Source: a virus. Taken from it: a DNA stretch of 40,394 bases. Below are positions 1-7,221 of the stretch, piece after piece. Numbering within the stretch: position 1 is the stretch's first letter; every line of letters begins with the position of its first letter. The stretch lies in the IMG/VR virus record IMGVR_UViG_3300027734_000136, positions 1 through 40,394 of that record, one strand, 5' to 3'. The notes below the pieces were generated by a model. That model ran no database searches. It saw only the letters and a program-made list of their open reading frames with translations, and was not told the origin of the DNA. A program made the translations under genes and the position numbers.

Positions 1-175
1 ACAGAAAATTAAAAGAATCTACGATTATGCAATTTCTGAAGATGATTTTGAAGTAGAGAAGAATAGATTAGACTTTGCTATGTTTGTAGACGAACACGAT
101 ATTAGGAGAAACACTAACTTCTTAGAGACGTTTCCGGAATTAACAAAATTTTATAGCGATGTTAAGAATAGATAA
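1..175 (+). CDS. Radical SAM protein, C-terminal end (5' truncated by window)
   Basis: An open frame enters from the left edge (codons begin at base 2) and stops at 173-175. Its last residues, around DIRRNTNFLETFPEL, closely match the C-terminus of the radical SAM gene ending at 2310, which has DIRRNKNFVETFPML at the same place. I therefore call it the tail of a paralogous radical SAM/twitch protein. The cluster-binding cysteines and the TIM-barrel core lie outside the window, so catalysis cannot be judged. It overlaps the next gene by 17 bases, as is usual in this island. It is the first of three related radical SAM genes within 3.6 kb. Confidence 0.65.
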   Translation, partial: QKIKRIYDYAISEDDFEVEKNRLDFAMFVDEHDIRRNTNFLETFPELTKFYSDVKNR

Positions 176-740
176 AGAAAATCCCTGGATTATGTGGCCT
201 AATAGCATGGTTGAGAACTTTATTGAGAATCCAGCAAATAGGGTCTTTGATTACGAGAAAGATTTTCTATTTAAATTAGTATTCTCTCTACCTAACCCTA
301 TTACGCAAAAAGCCACTCTATTTTCCAAACTACCTTCTTACTTTGGAATCGATTTAGAGGTAGACGGAATGACTTTTATTGTTTCTTACGAAACAGGGCA
401 GACAGAGTATGTACACGTTAGCCGCAAATGGCAAGTAGATACTGATTACGAGCTGGTTATCGCAAGAAAAGAGAGAGAATTACATTTTTTTGTAAATCGA
501 GAAAATATACTTAACTTTACGTTACGTAATAAGCTATCTTGCGATAGTACCTCTCATATTATCTTTGGAGCCGGTAATTTTCCAAAGAACGGATTTAATT
601 TAAACTACTTAGACGTAGATTTACAAAGATTACAGATATTTCAAGAAAATACTCTGATTGCAGAGCATGATTTCGACATATTTATATATAATAAGAGTTT
701 TGATAAGACAGAGAATTGTAATTTTATACATAAAATTTAG
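159..740 (+). CDS. Hypothetical protein, possible lectin-like beta-sandwich
   Basis: A 193-residue protein not firmly recognised. It has no signal peptide and no membrane segment. The middle and C-terminal parts are rich in alternating hydrophobic strands (FKLVFSL, DYELVIARKERELHFFV, HIIFGAGN, VDLQRLQIF). The pattern of a short glycine turn followed by LDVDLQRLQIF resembles concanavalin A-like/LamG beta-sandwich domains, which bind glycans or sit in fibre proteins. This is a fold guess only. It starts inside the end of the preceding radical SAM gene and ends two bases before the next one, so it is translated within the radical SAM operon and may be a partner or substrate-binding protein. It has no catalytic motif I can identify. 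Confidence 0.6.
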   Translation: MLRIDKENPWIMWPNSMVENFIENPANRVFDYEKDFLFKLVFSLPNPITQKATLFSKLPSYFGIDLEVDGMTFIVSYETGQTEYVHVSRKWQVDTDYELVIARKERELHFFVNRENILNFTLRNKLSCDSTSHIIFGAGNFPKNGFNLNYLDVDLQRLQIFQENTLIAEHDFDIFIYNKSFDKTENCNFIHKI

Positions 741-742
741 TT

Positions 743-1342
743 ATGGGAGTATTTGCTAAAAAAGAAGAAGAAAGCTACCAAGAGTATCGAGATAGAGCTA
801 TAAATTCTATCTCCCCTGCATTTTGCGGAGCTAAGTGGTTTAATGCCACTATTTGGTTAGGTAACGGTACAAATGCAAGCTGTCATCACCCGCCAGCACA
901 TAAAATACCTTTAGAAGAGGTAGCTATGAGTTATAAAGCAATTCATAACACTCAGTATAAGAAACTAGTTAGAAAACAGATGCTAGAAGGCGAAAGGCCT
1001 AAAGAGTGCGACTACTGCTGGAAGATTGAAGACTTGGGTCCTGATAAAGTATCAGATAGAGTATATAAATCAGTTATCTATACTGACGAAGAGCTGCTAG
1101 AGGCGAAAACTAAGTTAAGTTGGACAGAAGATGTTGACTTAAAGACATTAGAGATTGCTTTCGATCCTAATTGTAACTTTGCCTGTTCTTATTGTAACGC
1201 TTCCTTTAGTACTACCTGGCAAAACGATATTAAGAAGAACGGCCCGTACCAGAACCTAGTAAGTGATGGAGCAGCAGCCTTTAGCACGACGGAAATCACG
1301 CTATGCCTTACGGTAAGAAAAACGAAGGTAATCCTTATGTAG
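743..1342 (+). CDS. Radical SAM protein, N-terminal half (split by frameshift)
   Basis: This 199-residue frame carries the N-terminal cysteine-containing domain (C47, C89, C92 in KECDYCWKIED) and the radical SAM cluster motif CxxxCxxC at C144, C148 and C151 (sequence CNFACSYC), which would bind a [4Fe-4S] cluster and SAM. Homology-like sequence ends at about residue 180 (DGAAAF); the remaining 19 residues are out of frame and read as nonsense. The natural continuation is in another frame from base 1285, which encodes HDGNHAMPYG and the GGEP half. One missing base between 1282 and 1283 explains this, for example a lost C turning TTT-CAG into TTTAG. With it restored the protein would be 522 residues (743-2310). 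This half has the cluster motif but not the SAM-binding GGEP motif. Confidence 0.75.
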   Translation: MGVFAKKEEESYQEYRDRAINSISPAFCGAKWFNATIWLGNGTNASCHHPPAHKIPLEEVAMSYKAIHNTQYKKLVRKQMLEGERPKECDYCWKIEDLGPDKVSDRVYKSVIYTDEELLEAKTKLSWTEDVDLKTLEIAFDPNCNFACSYCNASFSTTWQNDIKKNGPYQNLVSDGAAAFSTTEITLCLTVRKTKVILM

Positions 1343-2310
1343 AAGCATTTTGGAAATGGTGGGAAGCTGAGTTACAGCACTCATTAAGAGAGTTAAGAGT
1401 AACAGGAGGCGAGCCTACTATGTCTCAAGACTTTTGGAAGTTAATGAAATGGTGGGAAAATAATAAAGACTGTGCTGTAGATTTTGCAGTTAATTCTAAT
1501 TTAGGACAGAAAGATGAATTATTTGAAGAATTATTAAAAGCAAGCCACAACATTAAAAGTTTTCATTTATATACAAGCTGTGAATCGACAGGTGCTCATG
1601 CCGAGTACATTAGAGACGGTTTAAAATGGGAGAAGTGGGTTAGTAATGTAGAAAGAATGTTAAAAGAAGGTAATGTAAAGTCTATAAACTGTATGATGAC
1701 AATTAATGCATTATGTTTATTTTCTATTACAGACTTTATGGACGAAATATTGAGACTAAAAAGAGAATATAAAACTCCTTCACCTCACTGTTCATTCAAC
1801 ATATTACGTTTTCCTTCCTTCCAGTCAATAGTAACTCTACCTAAACATATTAGAGAAGAGAGAGCTAATCATATTGAAAAATGGATATTTGATAATTATG
1901 ATGGAGGTGCAAACTTCTTTCAAGATTGGGAAAGAGACGGAATGTTAAGAATGGTAGCCTATATAAGAGAAATCGAAACAGGACATAACCATACTTCTTC
2001 TTTAGAGTCTAGAGAGAGAGATTTTAAGTCTTTTTATACTCAATACGATATAAGAAGAAATAAAAACTTCGTAGAAACATTTCCAATGTTAAAAGAATGG
2101 TTTGAAGCAATACCTGAAACAAACATAGCACCATTAAAAGAAGCTATTAACGGAGATGACGCAAAATCTAACCGTTACGTAGACGAGGTAATGGAAACTG
2201 CTAAGAAAGAAGGCTGGGTATTAAATCCACAGTGGGCTAATCCAGGAGCTCAAGACTATATTGAACCTGATCAGCAAGATGAAATGTTAAACTTTATTAA
2301 AAATGGTTAA
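1303..2310 (+). CDS. Radical SAM protein, C-terminal half (split by frameshift)
   Basis: This 335-residue frame continues the radical SAM protein that starts at 743. It contains the GGEP motif (ELRVTGGEPTMS, about residues 32-43) that contacts the SAM amino group, the rest of the barrel, and the C-terminal DIRRNKNFVETFPML segment shared with the partial gene at 1-175. The ATG at 1303 is internal to the ancestral protein: the frame is open back to 1285 and reads HDGNHA before that ATG. Without the CxxxCxxC half upstream it cannot bind the cluster. It ends with an 8-base overlap with the next radical SAM gene. It is either one part of a broken gene, a sequencing or assembly indel, or (less likely) the product of recoding. 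Confidence 0.75.
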   Translation: MPYGKKNEGNPYVEAFWKWWEAELQHSLRELRVTGGEPTMSQDFWKLMKWWENNKDCAVDFAVNSNLGQKDELFEELLKASHNIKSFHLYTSCESTGAHAEYIRDGLKWEKWVSNVERMLKEGNVKSINCMMTINALCLFSITDFMDEILRLKREYKTPSPHCSFNILRFPSFQSIVTLPKHIREERANHIEKWIFDNYDGGANFFQDWERDGMLRMVAYIREIETGHNHTSSLESRERDFKSFYTQYDIRRNKNFVETFPMLKEWFEAIPETNIAPLKEAINGDDAKSNRYVDEVMETAKKEGWVLNPQWANPGAQDYIEPDQQDEMLNFIKNG

Positions 2311-3565
2311 TCTTAAAGACAGTAAGAACTTTTGTGCAGCCCCCTGGATGCATCTTCACGTAATTAATAACGGTGAGGCATTTCCTTGTTGTATGACTCC
2401 TCTTGAAAAGGAAAATTCATTCGGTAATGTTAAAGAACAAACTCTATTAGAGGTAGTTAATAGTAATACTGCTAAAGAAATGCGACTGAGGATGTTAGAA
2501 GATAAGCCTTTACCTAAGAGTTGCGAAAGATGTACTAATAGAGAAGAGCACGGTCTTACAAGTATGAGACAGGGGATGAACGGTAATTGGTACGACAAGG
2601 TTAAAACAAACATAGAAAAGACAAACCCAGACGGATCAGTTAACGAACTCAACTTAAGGTATTGGGATTTTAGGTTTAGTAACTACTGTAATCTGTCCTG
2701 TAGAACTTGCGGACCTTTATTTAGCAGTGCTTGGGCTAATGACTATCCAAAATTACATATTGACGATCAACAAACAGGAGTCATACATTTAGATGATGCA
2801 GAAATTTTTTGGAAGGATATTGAAGAGAACGTTAAAAACATGGATCAGATAATGTTTGCAGGAGGTGAACCGATGTTAATGAACGAACACTGGAGAATGA
2901 TAGATTTATTTGAAAAATATAATCATTATGATGTTGAGTTAAAGTATTCTACTAATGCAACTCTGCTACATAGAGGGAAGAGAAATATTTTAGATATTTG
3001 GCCTAAGTTTAGACATATTCATTTAAGTTTAAGTATTGATGGAGTTGGTGATACTTTTGAATATGTAAGAAACGGAGGTAAATGGCCTCAAGTTGAAACC
3101 AATTTACTTAACATAGATAAAAACCATATTGATTTTTGGATACACCCTACAGTAAGCAATTTAAACATCTTTAGATTAACAGAGTTACATAAAAAGCTCT
3201 TTGATATGGGAATTATTCCTGCAGAGAAAAAAGAAAAAGAACAGTATTATGGCATAGAAGATTATTTCATTAAGAGATTCCATATAAATCCTCTGTATGT
3301 TCAAGAGTTTAATTGTATCAAAGCTCTTCCTCCTGAATTGAAAGAATTAGCAACAGATAAGATTACAAAGTATGGAAAAGAGTTATACGATAAACACGGA
3401 ATTCCTAAAGAAGGGTGGGACTCAATAGTACACTTTATGTGGGAGTCTGATCAATCACACTTATTTCAAGAGTTTGTAGACATGACTACGAAGTTAGACA
3501 TAATAAGAAATCAAAACATATTAGCAATTAACCCTGAGTATAAAAACTATTTTAAATTAAAGTAA
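2303..3565 (+). CDS. Radical SAM / twitch domain protein
   Basis: A complete 420-residue radical SAM protein. The N-terminus has the pattern CAAPWMHLHV, then FPCC and CERC (C11, C29, C30, C74, C77), typical of a group of phage and bacterial radical SAM proteins with an extra cysteine-rich entry domain. The cluster motif CxxxCxxC is C129, C133, C136 (CNLSCRTC), and GGEP is at 187-190. The remaining barrel and a C-terminal region related to the two upstream paralogues follow. The reaction is unknown; families with this layout act in peptide and sugar modification. The stop codon shares one base with the next ATG (TAATG), so it is probably translationally coupled to the SGNH hydrolase. It is the only intact radical SAM protein of the three here. 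Confidence 0.85.
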   Translation: MVNLKDSKNFCAAPWMHLHVINNGEAFPCCMTPLEKENSFGNVKEQTLLEVVNSNTAKEMRLRMLEDKPLPKSCERCTNREEHGLTSMRQGMNGNWYDKVKTNIEKTNPDGSVNELNLRYWDFRFSNYCNLSCRTCGPLFSSAWANDYPKLHIDDQQTGVIHLDDAEIFWKDIEENVKNMDQIMFAGGEPMLMNEHWRMIDLFEKYNHYDVELKYSTNATLLHRGKRNILDIWPKFRHIHLSLSIDGVGDTFEYVRNGGKWPQVETNLLNIDKNHIDFWIHPTVSNLNIFRLTELHKKLFDMGIIPAEKKEKEQYYGIEDYFIKRFHINPLYVQEFNCIKALPPELKELATDKITKYGKELYDKHGIPKEGWDSIVHFMWESDQSHLFQEFVDMTTKLDIIRNQNILAINPEYKNYFKLK

Positions 3566-4497
3566 TGCACGGATTAACTATTTTTAAAGAATTAAAAAAG
3601 CAAAACAAAGAAAGTATTCTATTTAGATACGATCAACTAAAGGATTACGAAGAGTTACGTCTATTGTCGCTGTACTTAATGAGTAAAAGTACTAATATTA
3701 TATGCGAATCTCCTACTAGGTTTGAAGTCTTACATGCTTTAGAAGAAAAGGAGTCTAAGGAAGCTATTAACAAAGGTAAAACTAGTTTTAAATTTGAAGA
3801 TGTACATTATGATATGAGTGAATTAGGTTATAGAATTACAAATCCTTTAGAAAATATAAAAAATTCCGTTGGAGTATTCGGATGTAGCTATACCTTTGGA
3901 GTAGGAGTACCTTACGAGAAAGTATATTCTTCCATACTTGAGCGTAAACTTAAAAAACCCGTTTATAATTTCGGAATACCTGGAGGAAATATACAGAAGA
4001 TAGCTAAAGCTTTCTGTTCTATTAATAACTTTTACAGGTTAGATACAGCTGTTTTCGTCCTACCCTCTTTATACCGTTACGAATTTATAAGAGAAGCCGG
4101 CGATTGCTTTTATCAAGAGGATCTTATTCCAAATTATCCTCCTTATGATAATCCTAGGGTATATAAAATGTTGTACGAAGAGTTTGACGACACAACGTTT
4201 TTTAATGAGTATATAAAAAATATAAACCTTATAAAGTATAATGCAAAAATACAAAGCACAAAAACCTACATTACGACTTGGTGTAAAGCTACTTTAGATC
4301 TTGTTAGAAAATATAATTTAGATTTATTTAACGTAGAACAGACGAGGTTTGTAGAATCAGAAGAATCACATGCAGGGATTAATGTTACAGATTTTGCTAG
4401 AGACGGATATCATCCCGGTATAAGATCTCATGCATTATCTGCTGATTCTATCTATAACGCAATTGTTCCTCCTAGAGACACTAAAAAACTTATATGA
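3565..4497 (+). CDS. SGNH/GDSL-like hydrolase
   Basis: A 310-residue protein with the hallmarks of SGNH hydrolases. Block I is GCSYTFGVG with the likely nucleophile S108, a Gly/Asn block follows at about 136-142 (FGIPGGN), and the C-terminal D280-x-x-H283 is in RDGYHPG. Such enzymes hydrolyse ester bonds, often O-acetyl groups on sugars, or can act as transferases. The first 100 residues are an extra N-terminal domain of unknown fold. No signal peptide is visible, so it works in the cytoplasm or in the virion. It overlaps the carbamoyltransferase gene by four bases (ATGA). A second SGNH gene closes the island at 13692. The real substrate is unknown. Confidence 0.75.
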   Translation: MHGLTIFKELKKQNKESILFRYDQLKDYEELRLLSLYLMSKSTNIICESPTRFEVLHALEEKESKEAINKGKTSFKFEDVHYDMSELGYRITNPLENIKNSVGVFGCSYTFGVGVPYEKVYSSILERKLKKPVYNFGIPGGNIQKIAKAFCSINNFYRLDTAVFVLPSLYRYEFIREAGDCFYQEDLIPNYPPYDNPRVYKMLYEEFDDTTFFNEYIKNINLIKYNAKIQSTKTYITTWCKATLDLVRKYNLDLFNVEQTRFVESEESHAGINVTDFARDGYHPGIRSHALSADSIYNAIVPPRDTKKLI

Positions 4498-6050
4498 TAG
4501 TACTAGGCATTTCAGCATATTATCATGATTCAGCGGCTTGTTTATTTCAAGACGATAAACTCGTATTTGCATGTGAGGAAGAAAAGTTTACAGGTATAAA
4601 ACATGATTCTAGCTTTCCTACACACGTTGTAAACTACATTAAAGAACATTATACAGATAAATTCGATTTAATTTGCTATTACGAAAAACCAAACTTTAAA
4701 TTATTAAGAGCTTTAAAGCACAACTGGCTATCGGTACCGCGTATACTATGGACTAATATAAAATTACGGTTCAAATTAAGAGAGCTTTGCAAGAATACGT
4801 TCTTTTCTGAACATCATATGTCTCACTTAATGTATGCTTACTACAGTTCTCCCTTTAAAGACGCTACTTTAATGAGTATTGACGGAGTAGGAGAAGAAGA
4901 AACTTTACGAATAATGGAAGTTACTGACGGAATGGTCATTCCACAAGTATCTATTAAGTATCCGCATTCTCTTGGCTTACTTTACTCTGCTATTACGTCA
5001 TATCTTGGCTTTAAACCTAACGAAGGCGAATATAAAGTAATGGGACTTGCTTCTTACGGAGATCCCACTGCCTATAAGGGTAAGTTTAGGAAATTATTAA
5101 ATTATAAGAGAGGATTACAGGTAGATATGAAGTATTTTACCTGGAGTAGGAGTAACAGAGTAATGTTTAATCATCACTTAGTCGAGCTGCTAGGAGAAAA
5201 TAGACTTCCAGATGAACCAATAGAACAAAGACACAAAGATATTGCAGCAGCACTTCAATGGATATACGAACAAGCATTATTTCATTACTTAAAGCAATTC
5301 CCAGGCGAAAATTTATGTTTAAGCGGGGGATGTGCTTATAACGGAACAGCAAACGGCAAGATTAAGACAAATACTTCTTATAAGAACGTGTGGATACCGC
5401 TAGCTCCTTCAGATGCAGGTTCCTGTATAGGGGCTTGTTTAAATTATTTAAATAAAAATATAAACCAAGACCCTTTCTTAGGTCCTTCTTACGAAGACTT
5501 CGAAATGTGTAACTCTAAACCTTTAGATTTAGGTACTATTGCTAAAGAACTTAACGACGGGAAGGTAGTGGGATGGTTTGAAGGTAGAATCGAGTTTGGA
5601 GCAAGAGCTTTAGGACATAGGAGTATTTTAGCAAATCCAACTCTACCTGGAATGCAAGATCGAATAAACAAGCTTATTAAAAAACGTGAGATGTTTAGGC
5701 CATTTGCACCAATGGTAATCCAAGAGGCTCAATCTATGTTCTTTGAATCGGATGACTTTGTTCCCTATATGAATCAAGTAGTAAAAGTAAAGGAAAAGTA
5801 TAGAGATAAATTAAAAGCAGTAACTCACGTAGATGGAACAGCAAGAATACAGACCGTTTATGATCAAAAAAGTAAAATGTACGAGTTACTATGGAAATTT
5901 AAACAATTAAGCGGCTTTCCGATACTATTAAACACCTCTTTTAACATAAAGGATAAGACAATGGTACTAACTCCGGAAGATGCTTATAAAACTTTTTTGG
6001 AAACTAACATAGATATCCTTATTATTAATAATAAAATGTACTTTAAATGA
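4494..6050 (+). CDS. Carbamoyltransferase, NodU/CmcH/TobZ family
   Basis: A 518-residue protein that spans the whole NodU/CmcH family. The N-terminal Kae1-like ATPase/carbamoyl-adenylate domain opens with ILGISAYYHDSAACL and EEEKFTG, followed by the histidine region EHHMSHLMYAYYSS, the nucleotide-binding segments LMSIDGVGEE and LSGGCAYNG, and the C-terminal domain with GARALGHRSILANP and RPFAPMV. In this family carbamoyl phosphate and ATP give carbamoyl-adenylate, and the carbamoyl group then moves to a hydroxyl of a sugar or antibiotic. In a phage the acceptor may be a glycan, a virion protein or a modified nucleotide; sequence does not say. It is flanked by SGNH and APS kinase genes and shares ATGA with the small gene after it. 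The family call is firm; the substrate is open. Confidence 0.9.
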   Translation: MIVLGISAYYHDSAACLFQDDKLVFACEEEKFTGIKHDSSFPTHVVNYIKEHYTDKFDLICYYEKPNFKLLRALKHNWLSVPRILWTNIKLRFKLRELCKNTFFSEHHMSHLMYAYYSSPFKDATLMSIDGVGEEETLRIMEVTDGMVIPQVSIKYPHSLGLLYSAITSYLGFKPNEGEYKVMGLASYGDPTAYKGKFRKLLNYKRGLQVDMKYFTWSRSNRVMFNHHLVELLGENRLPDEPIEQRHKDIAAALQWIYEQALFHYLKQFPGENLCLSGGCAYNGTANGKIKTNTSYKNVWIPLAPSDAGSCIGACLNYLNKNINQDPFLGPSYEDFEMCNSKPLDLGTIAKELNDGKVVGWFEGRIEFGARALGHRSILANPTLPGMQDRINKLIKKREMFRPFAPMVIQEAQSMFFESDDFVPYMNQVVKVKEKYRDKLKAVTHVDGTARIQTVYDQKSKMYELLWKFKQLSGFPILLNTSFNIKDKTMVLTPEDAYKTFLETNIDILIINNKMYFK

Positions 6051-6154
6051 TAAAATTAGTTAAACAGTGGATTGAAAGATGGAAGAAAAAGCAGAAAGCA
6101 AAGAAGAGAATAGAAGAACTTAAAAAAAGAGATCCCTTTACTTATAAACACTAA
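6047..6154 (+). CDS. Small basic protein, 35 residues
   Basis: A short frame begins in an ATGA overlap with the carbamoyltransferase stop and ends two bases before the APS kinase ATG, filling the gap exactly. The product is 35 residues and strongly basic (MIKLVKQWIERWKKKQ, then KKRIEELKKRDPFTYKH) and would form a single amphipathic helix. The position between two tightly packed genes and the clean start/stop spacing argue for a real gene. The DPFTY ending is not a motif I can assign. Function unknown; it might bind nucleic acid or membrane through its charge. Confidence 0.55.
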   Translation: MIKLVKQWIERWKKKQKAKKRIEELKKRDPFTYKH

Positions 6155-6156
6155 TT

Positions 6157-6594
6157 ATGATAATATGGTTAACAGGACAGCCTGGAGCAGGTAAGACAAC
6201 CCTGGCTAAATGGCTAGAAGCACATTTTGCAGGTAAAGCCGCTATCGTAGACGGTGATGATATTAGAGCGATCTTTGATAATAAAGACTATTCAGAAGCA
6301 GGTAGAAGAAAGAATATAGAATTAGCTCAAAACATAGCTAAATTTTATCACCACAAAGGAAATATTGCTATTGTATCGCTGGTATCACCTTATAAAGATC
6401 AACGAGATTCCTTTAAGGAAGCCATAGGAGACGGTATTGTAGAGGTATACGTACATACTACAGATATTAGAGGTAGAGAACAGTTTCACGTAGCGGATTA
6501 TAGTGCTCCTACAGAGAATTTTGTAGATATCGATACTACTAGTAGATCAGAGTTTGAAGTATTTCAAGAATTAAGACAAAAATTGAGTTTATGA
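6157..6594 (+). CDS. cysC: Adenylylsulfate (APS) kinase-like protein
   Basis: A 145-residue P-loop kinase of the CysC family. Walker A is GQPGAGKT at 7-14; the APS-binding region includes VDGDDIR at 31-37, the helix SEAGRRKNIELAQNIAKF, and SPYKDQR at 77-83 (the SPYRxxR block of APS kinases). Near the C-terminus YSAPTENFVDIDTT matches the family YExPxxPEIxIDT region. APS kinase phosphorylates APS to PAPS, the donor for sulfotransferases. It is shorter than typical bacterial CysC (about 180-200 residues). APS itself would have to come from host ATP sulfurylase, as none is seen here. Two sulfotransferase-like genes lie downstream (9634, 12088) and a DUF2061 gene two positions on, a family often found beside CysC. 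A different small-molecule kinase role remains possible. Confidence 0.8.
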   Translation: MIIWLTGQPGAGKTTLAKWLEAHFAGKAAIVDGDDIRAIFDNKDYSEAGRRKNIELAQNIAKFYHHKGNIAIVSLVSPYKDQRDSFKEAIGDGIVEVYVHTTDIRGREQFHVADYSAPTENFVDIDTTSRSEFEVFQELRQKLSL

Positions 6595-6977
6595 AAAATA
6601 TATTAGCAAAAGGCAACAGTAATGGTAAAGGTCATGCAATGTTTATCGGTAGATGGCAGCCTTGGCATGATGGACACCGCTGGTTAATAGATCAGGCTTT
6701 AAATGAAGGAAAAAAGGTGTTATTATGTATTAGAGACGTAGAGCCTGACGAGAAAAACCCTTGGACTGCACACGAGGTTCTAATGAATCTTGCTACAGTT
6801 CTAACAGATCTAGTATCTGAAGGAAAAGTTAAAATTATTACTATTCCCGATATAGAATCAGTTAATATCGGAAGAGGAATTGGATACGATGTAATTGAGC
6901 ATGTACCACCTCAAGAAGTACACGACATTTCTGCTACCAAAATTAGAGAGCAAATGAAAAAAGAGGGAAAGTTGTGA
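6591..6977 (+). CDS. Nucleotidyltransferase, HxGH-type (cytidylyltransferase-like)
   Basis: A 128-residue protein of the nucleotidylyltransferase superfamily. It has the HxGH signature as H26-D-G-H29 in GRWQPWHDGHRWL and the C-terminal ISATKIR at 113-119, which holds the second nucleotide-binding motif (ISSTxxR in NMNAT, PPAT and CTP:phosphocholine-type enzymes). These enzymes couple a nucleoside triphosphate to a phosphorylated small molecule, releasing pyrophosphate. It overlaps the APS kinase by four bases and is followed by a GTGA overlap with DUF2061, so the three form one unit. It is not an ATP sulfurylase by motif, although pairing with APS kinase makes a role in activating a sulfur or sugar compound tempting. 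The substrate is unknown. Confidence 0.75.
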   Translation: MKNILAKGNSNGKGHAMFIGRWQPWHDGHRWLIDQALNEGKKVLLCIRDVEPDEKNPWTAHEVLMNLATVLTDLVSEGKVKIITIPDIESVNIGRGIGYDVIEHVPPQEVHDISATKIREQMKKEGKL

Positions 6978-7183
6978 TAGTAGAGAGGAAAAGACATATA
7001 GTTAAAACGATCAGTTATAGAATCGTAAGTACTTTAATTGGATTCCTACTAATGTGGCTAATAAGCGGATCTATTAAAGTAGGAGCTGCATTTGGAATAG
7101 CGGAATTAGTGTATAAACCGATTCAGTACTATATTCATGAAAGAATCTGGTATAAATGGATAAAATACGGGTTAAGGAAGTAG
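6974..7183 (+). CDS. DUF2061 small membrane protein
   Basis: A 69-residue protein with a GTG start inside the stop of the previous gene (GTGA). It has the DUF2061 signature: RHIVKTISYRIVSTLIGFLL at the N-terminus, a second hydrophobic stretch around GAAFGIAELVYKPI, and the ending YYIHERIWYKWIKYG. Two membrane helices are likely, so it sits in the host inner membrane. DUF2061 genes are often neighbours of sulfate-activation genes in bacteria, which matches the APS kinase two genes upstream. Its biochemical role is not established. It is the last gene before a 38-base gap with a promoter-like motif. Confidence 0.85.
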   Translation: MIVERKRHIVKTISYRIVSTLIGFLLMWLISGSIKVGAAFGIAELVYKPIQYYIHERIWYKWIKYGLRK

Positions 7184-7192
7184 TTTTTATAG

Positions 7193-7209
7193 CTATTTAT
7201 AGATAAATA
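7193..7209 (+). promoter_or_regulatory. Promoter-like motif CTATTTATA within an inverted repeat
   Basis: CTATTTATA occurs at 7193-7201, 20 bases before the ATG of the fibre-like gene. It is the left arm of an inverted repeat, TATTTAT-AG-ATAAATA (7194-7209). The right arm reads ATAAATA on the + strand, which resembles the T4 late promoter core TATAAATA. It may be a late promoter or a regulator site; which strand it works on is not clear. Confidence 0.45.
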
Positions 7210-7221
7210 AGTAAAACGCAT

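Noticed and set aside
743-2310. Programmed frameshift in the split radical SAM gene
   Set aside because: There is no slippery heptamer or long homopolymer at the joint, and such genes are not known for recoding; mutation or sequence error is simpler. Kept as a finding on that basis.
2356-2652. Reverse-strand open frame of 98 codons
   Set aside because: Lies within the intact radical SAM gene, with no start signals and low-complexity hydrophobic sequence; a shadow of the true frame.
6591-6977. ATP sulfurylase to feed the APS kinase
   Set aside because: The HDGH and ISATKIR motifs fit NMNAT/cytidylyltransferase-type enzymes; the ATP sulfurylase QxRNPxHxxH pattern is absent and the protein is too short.
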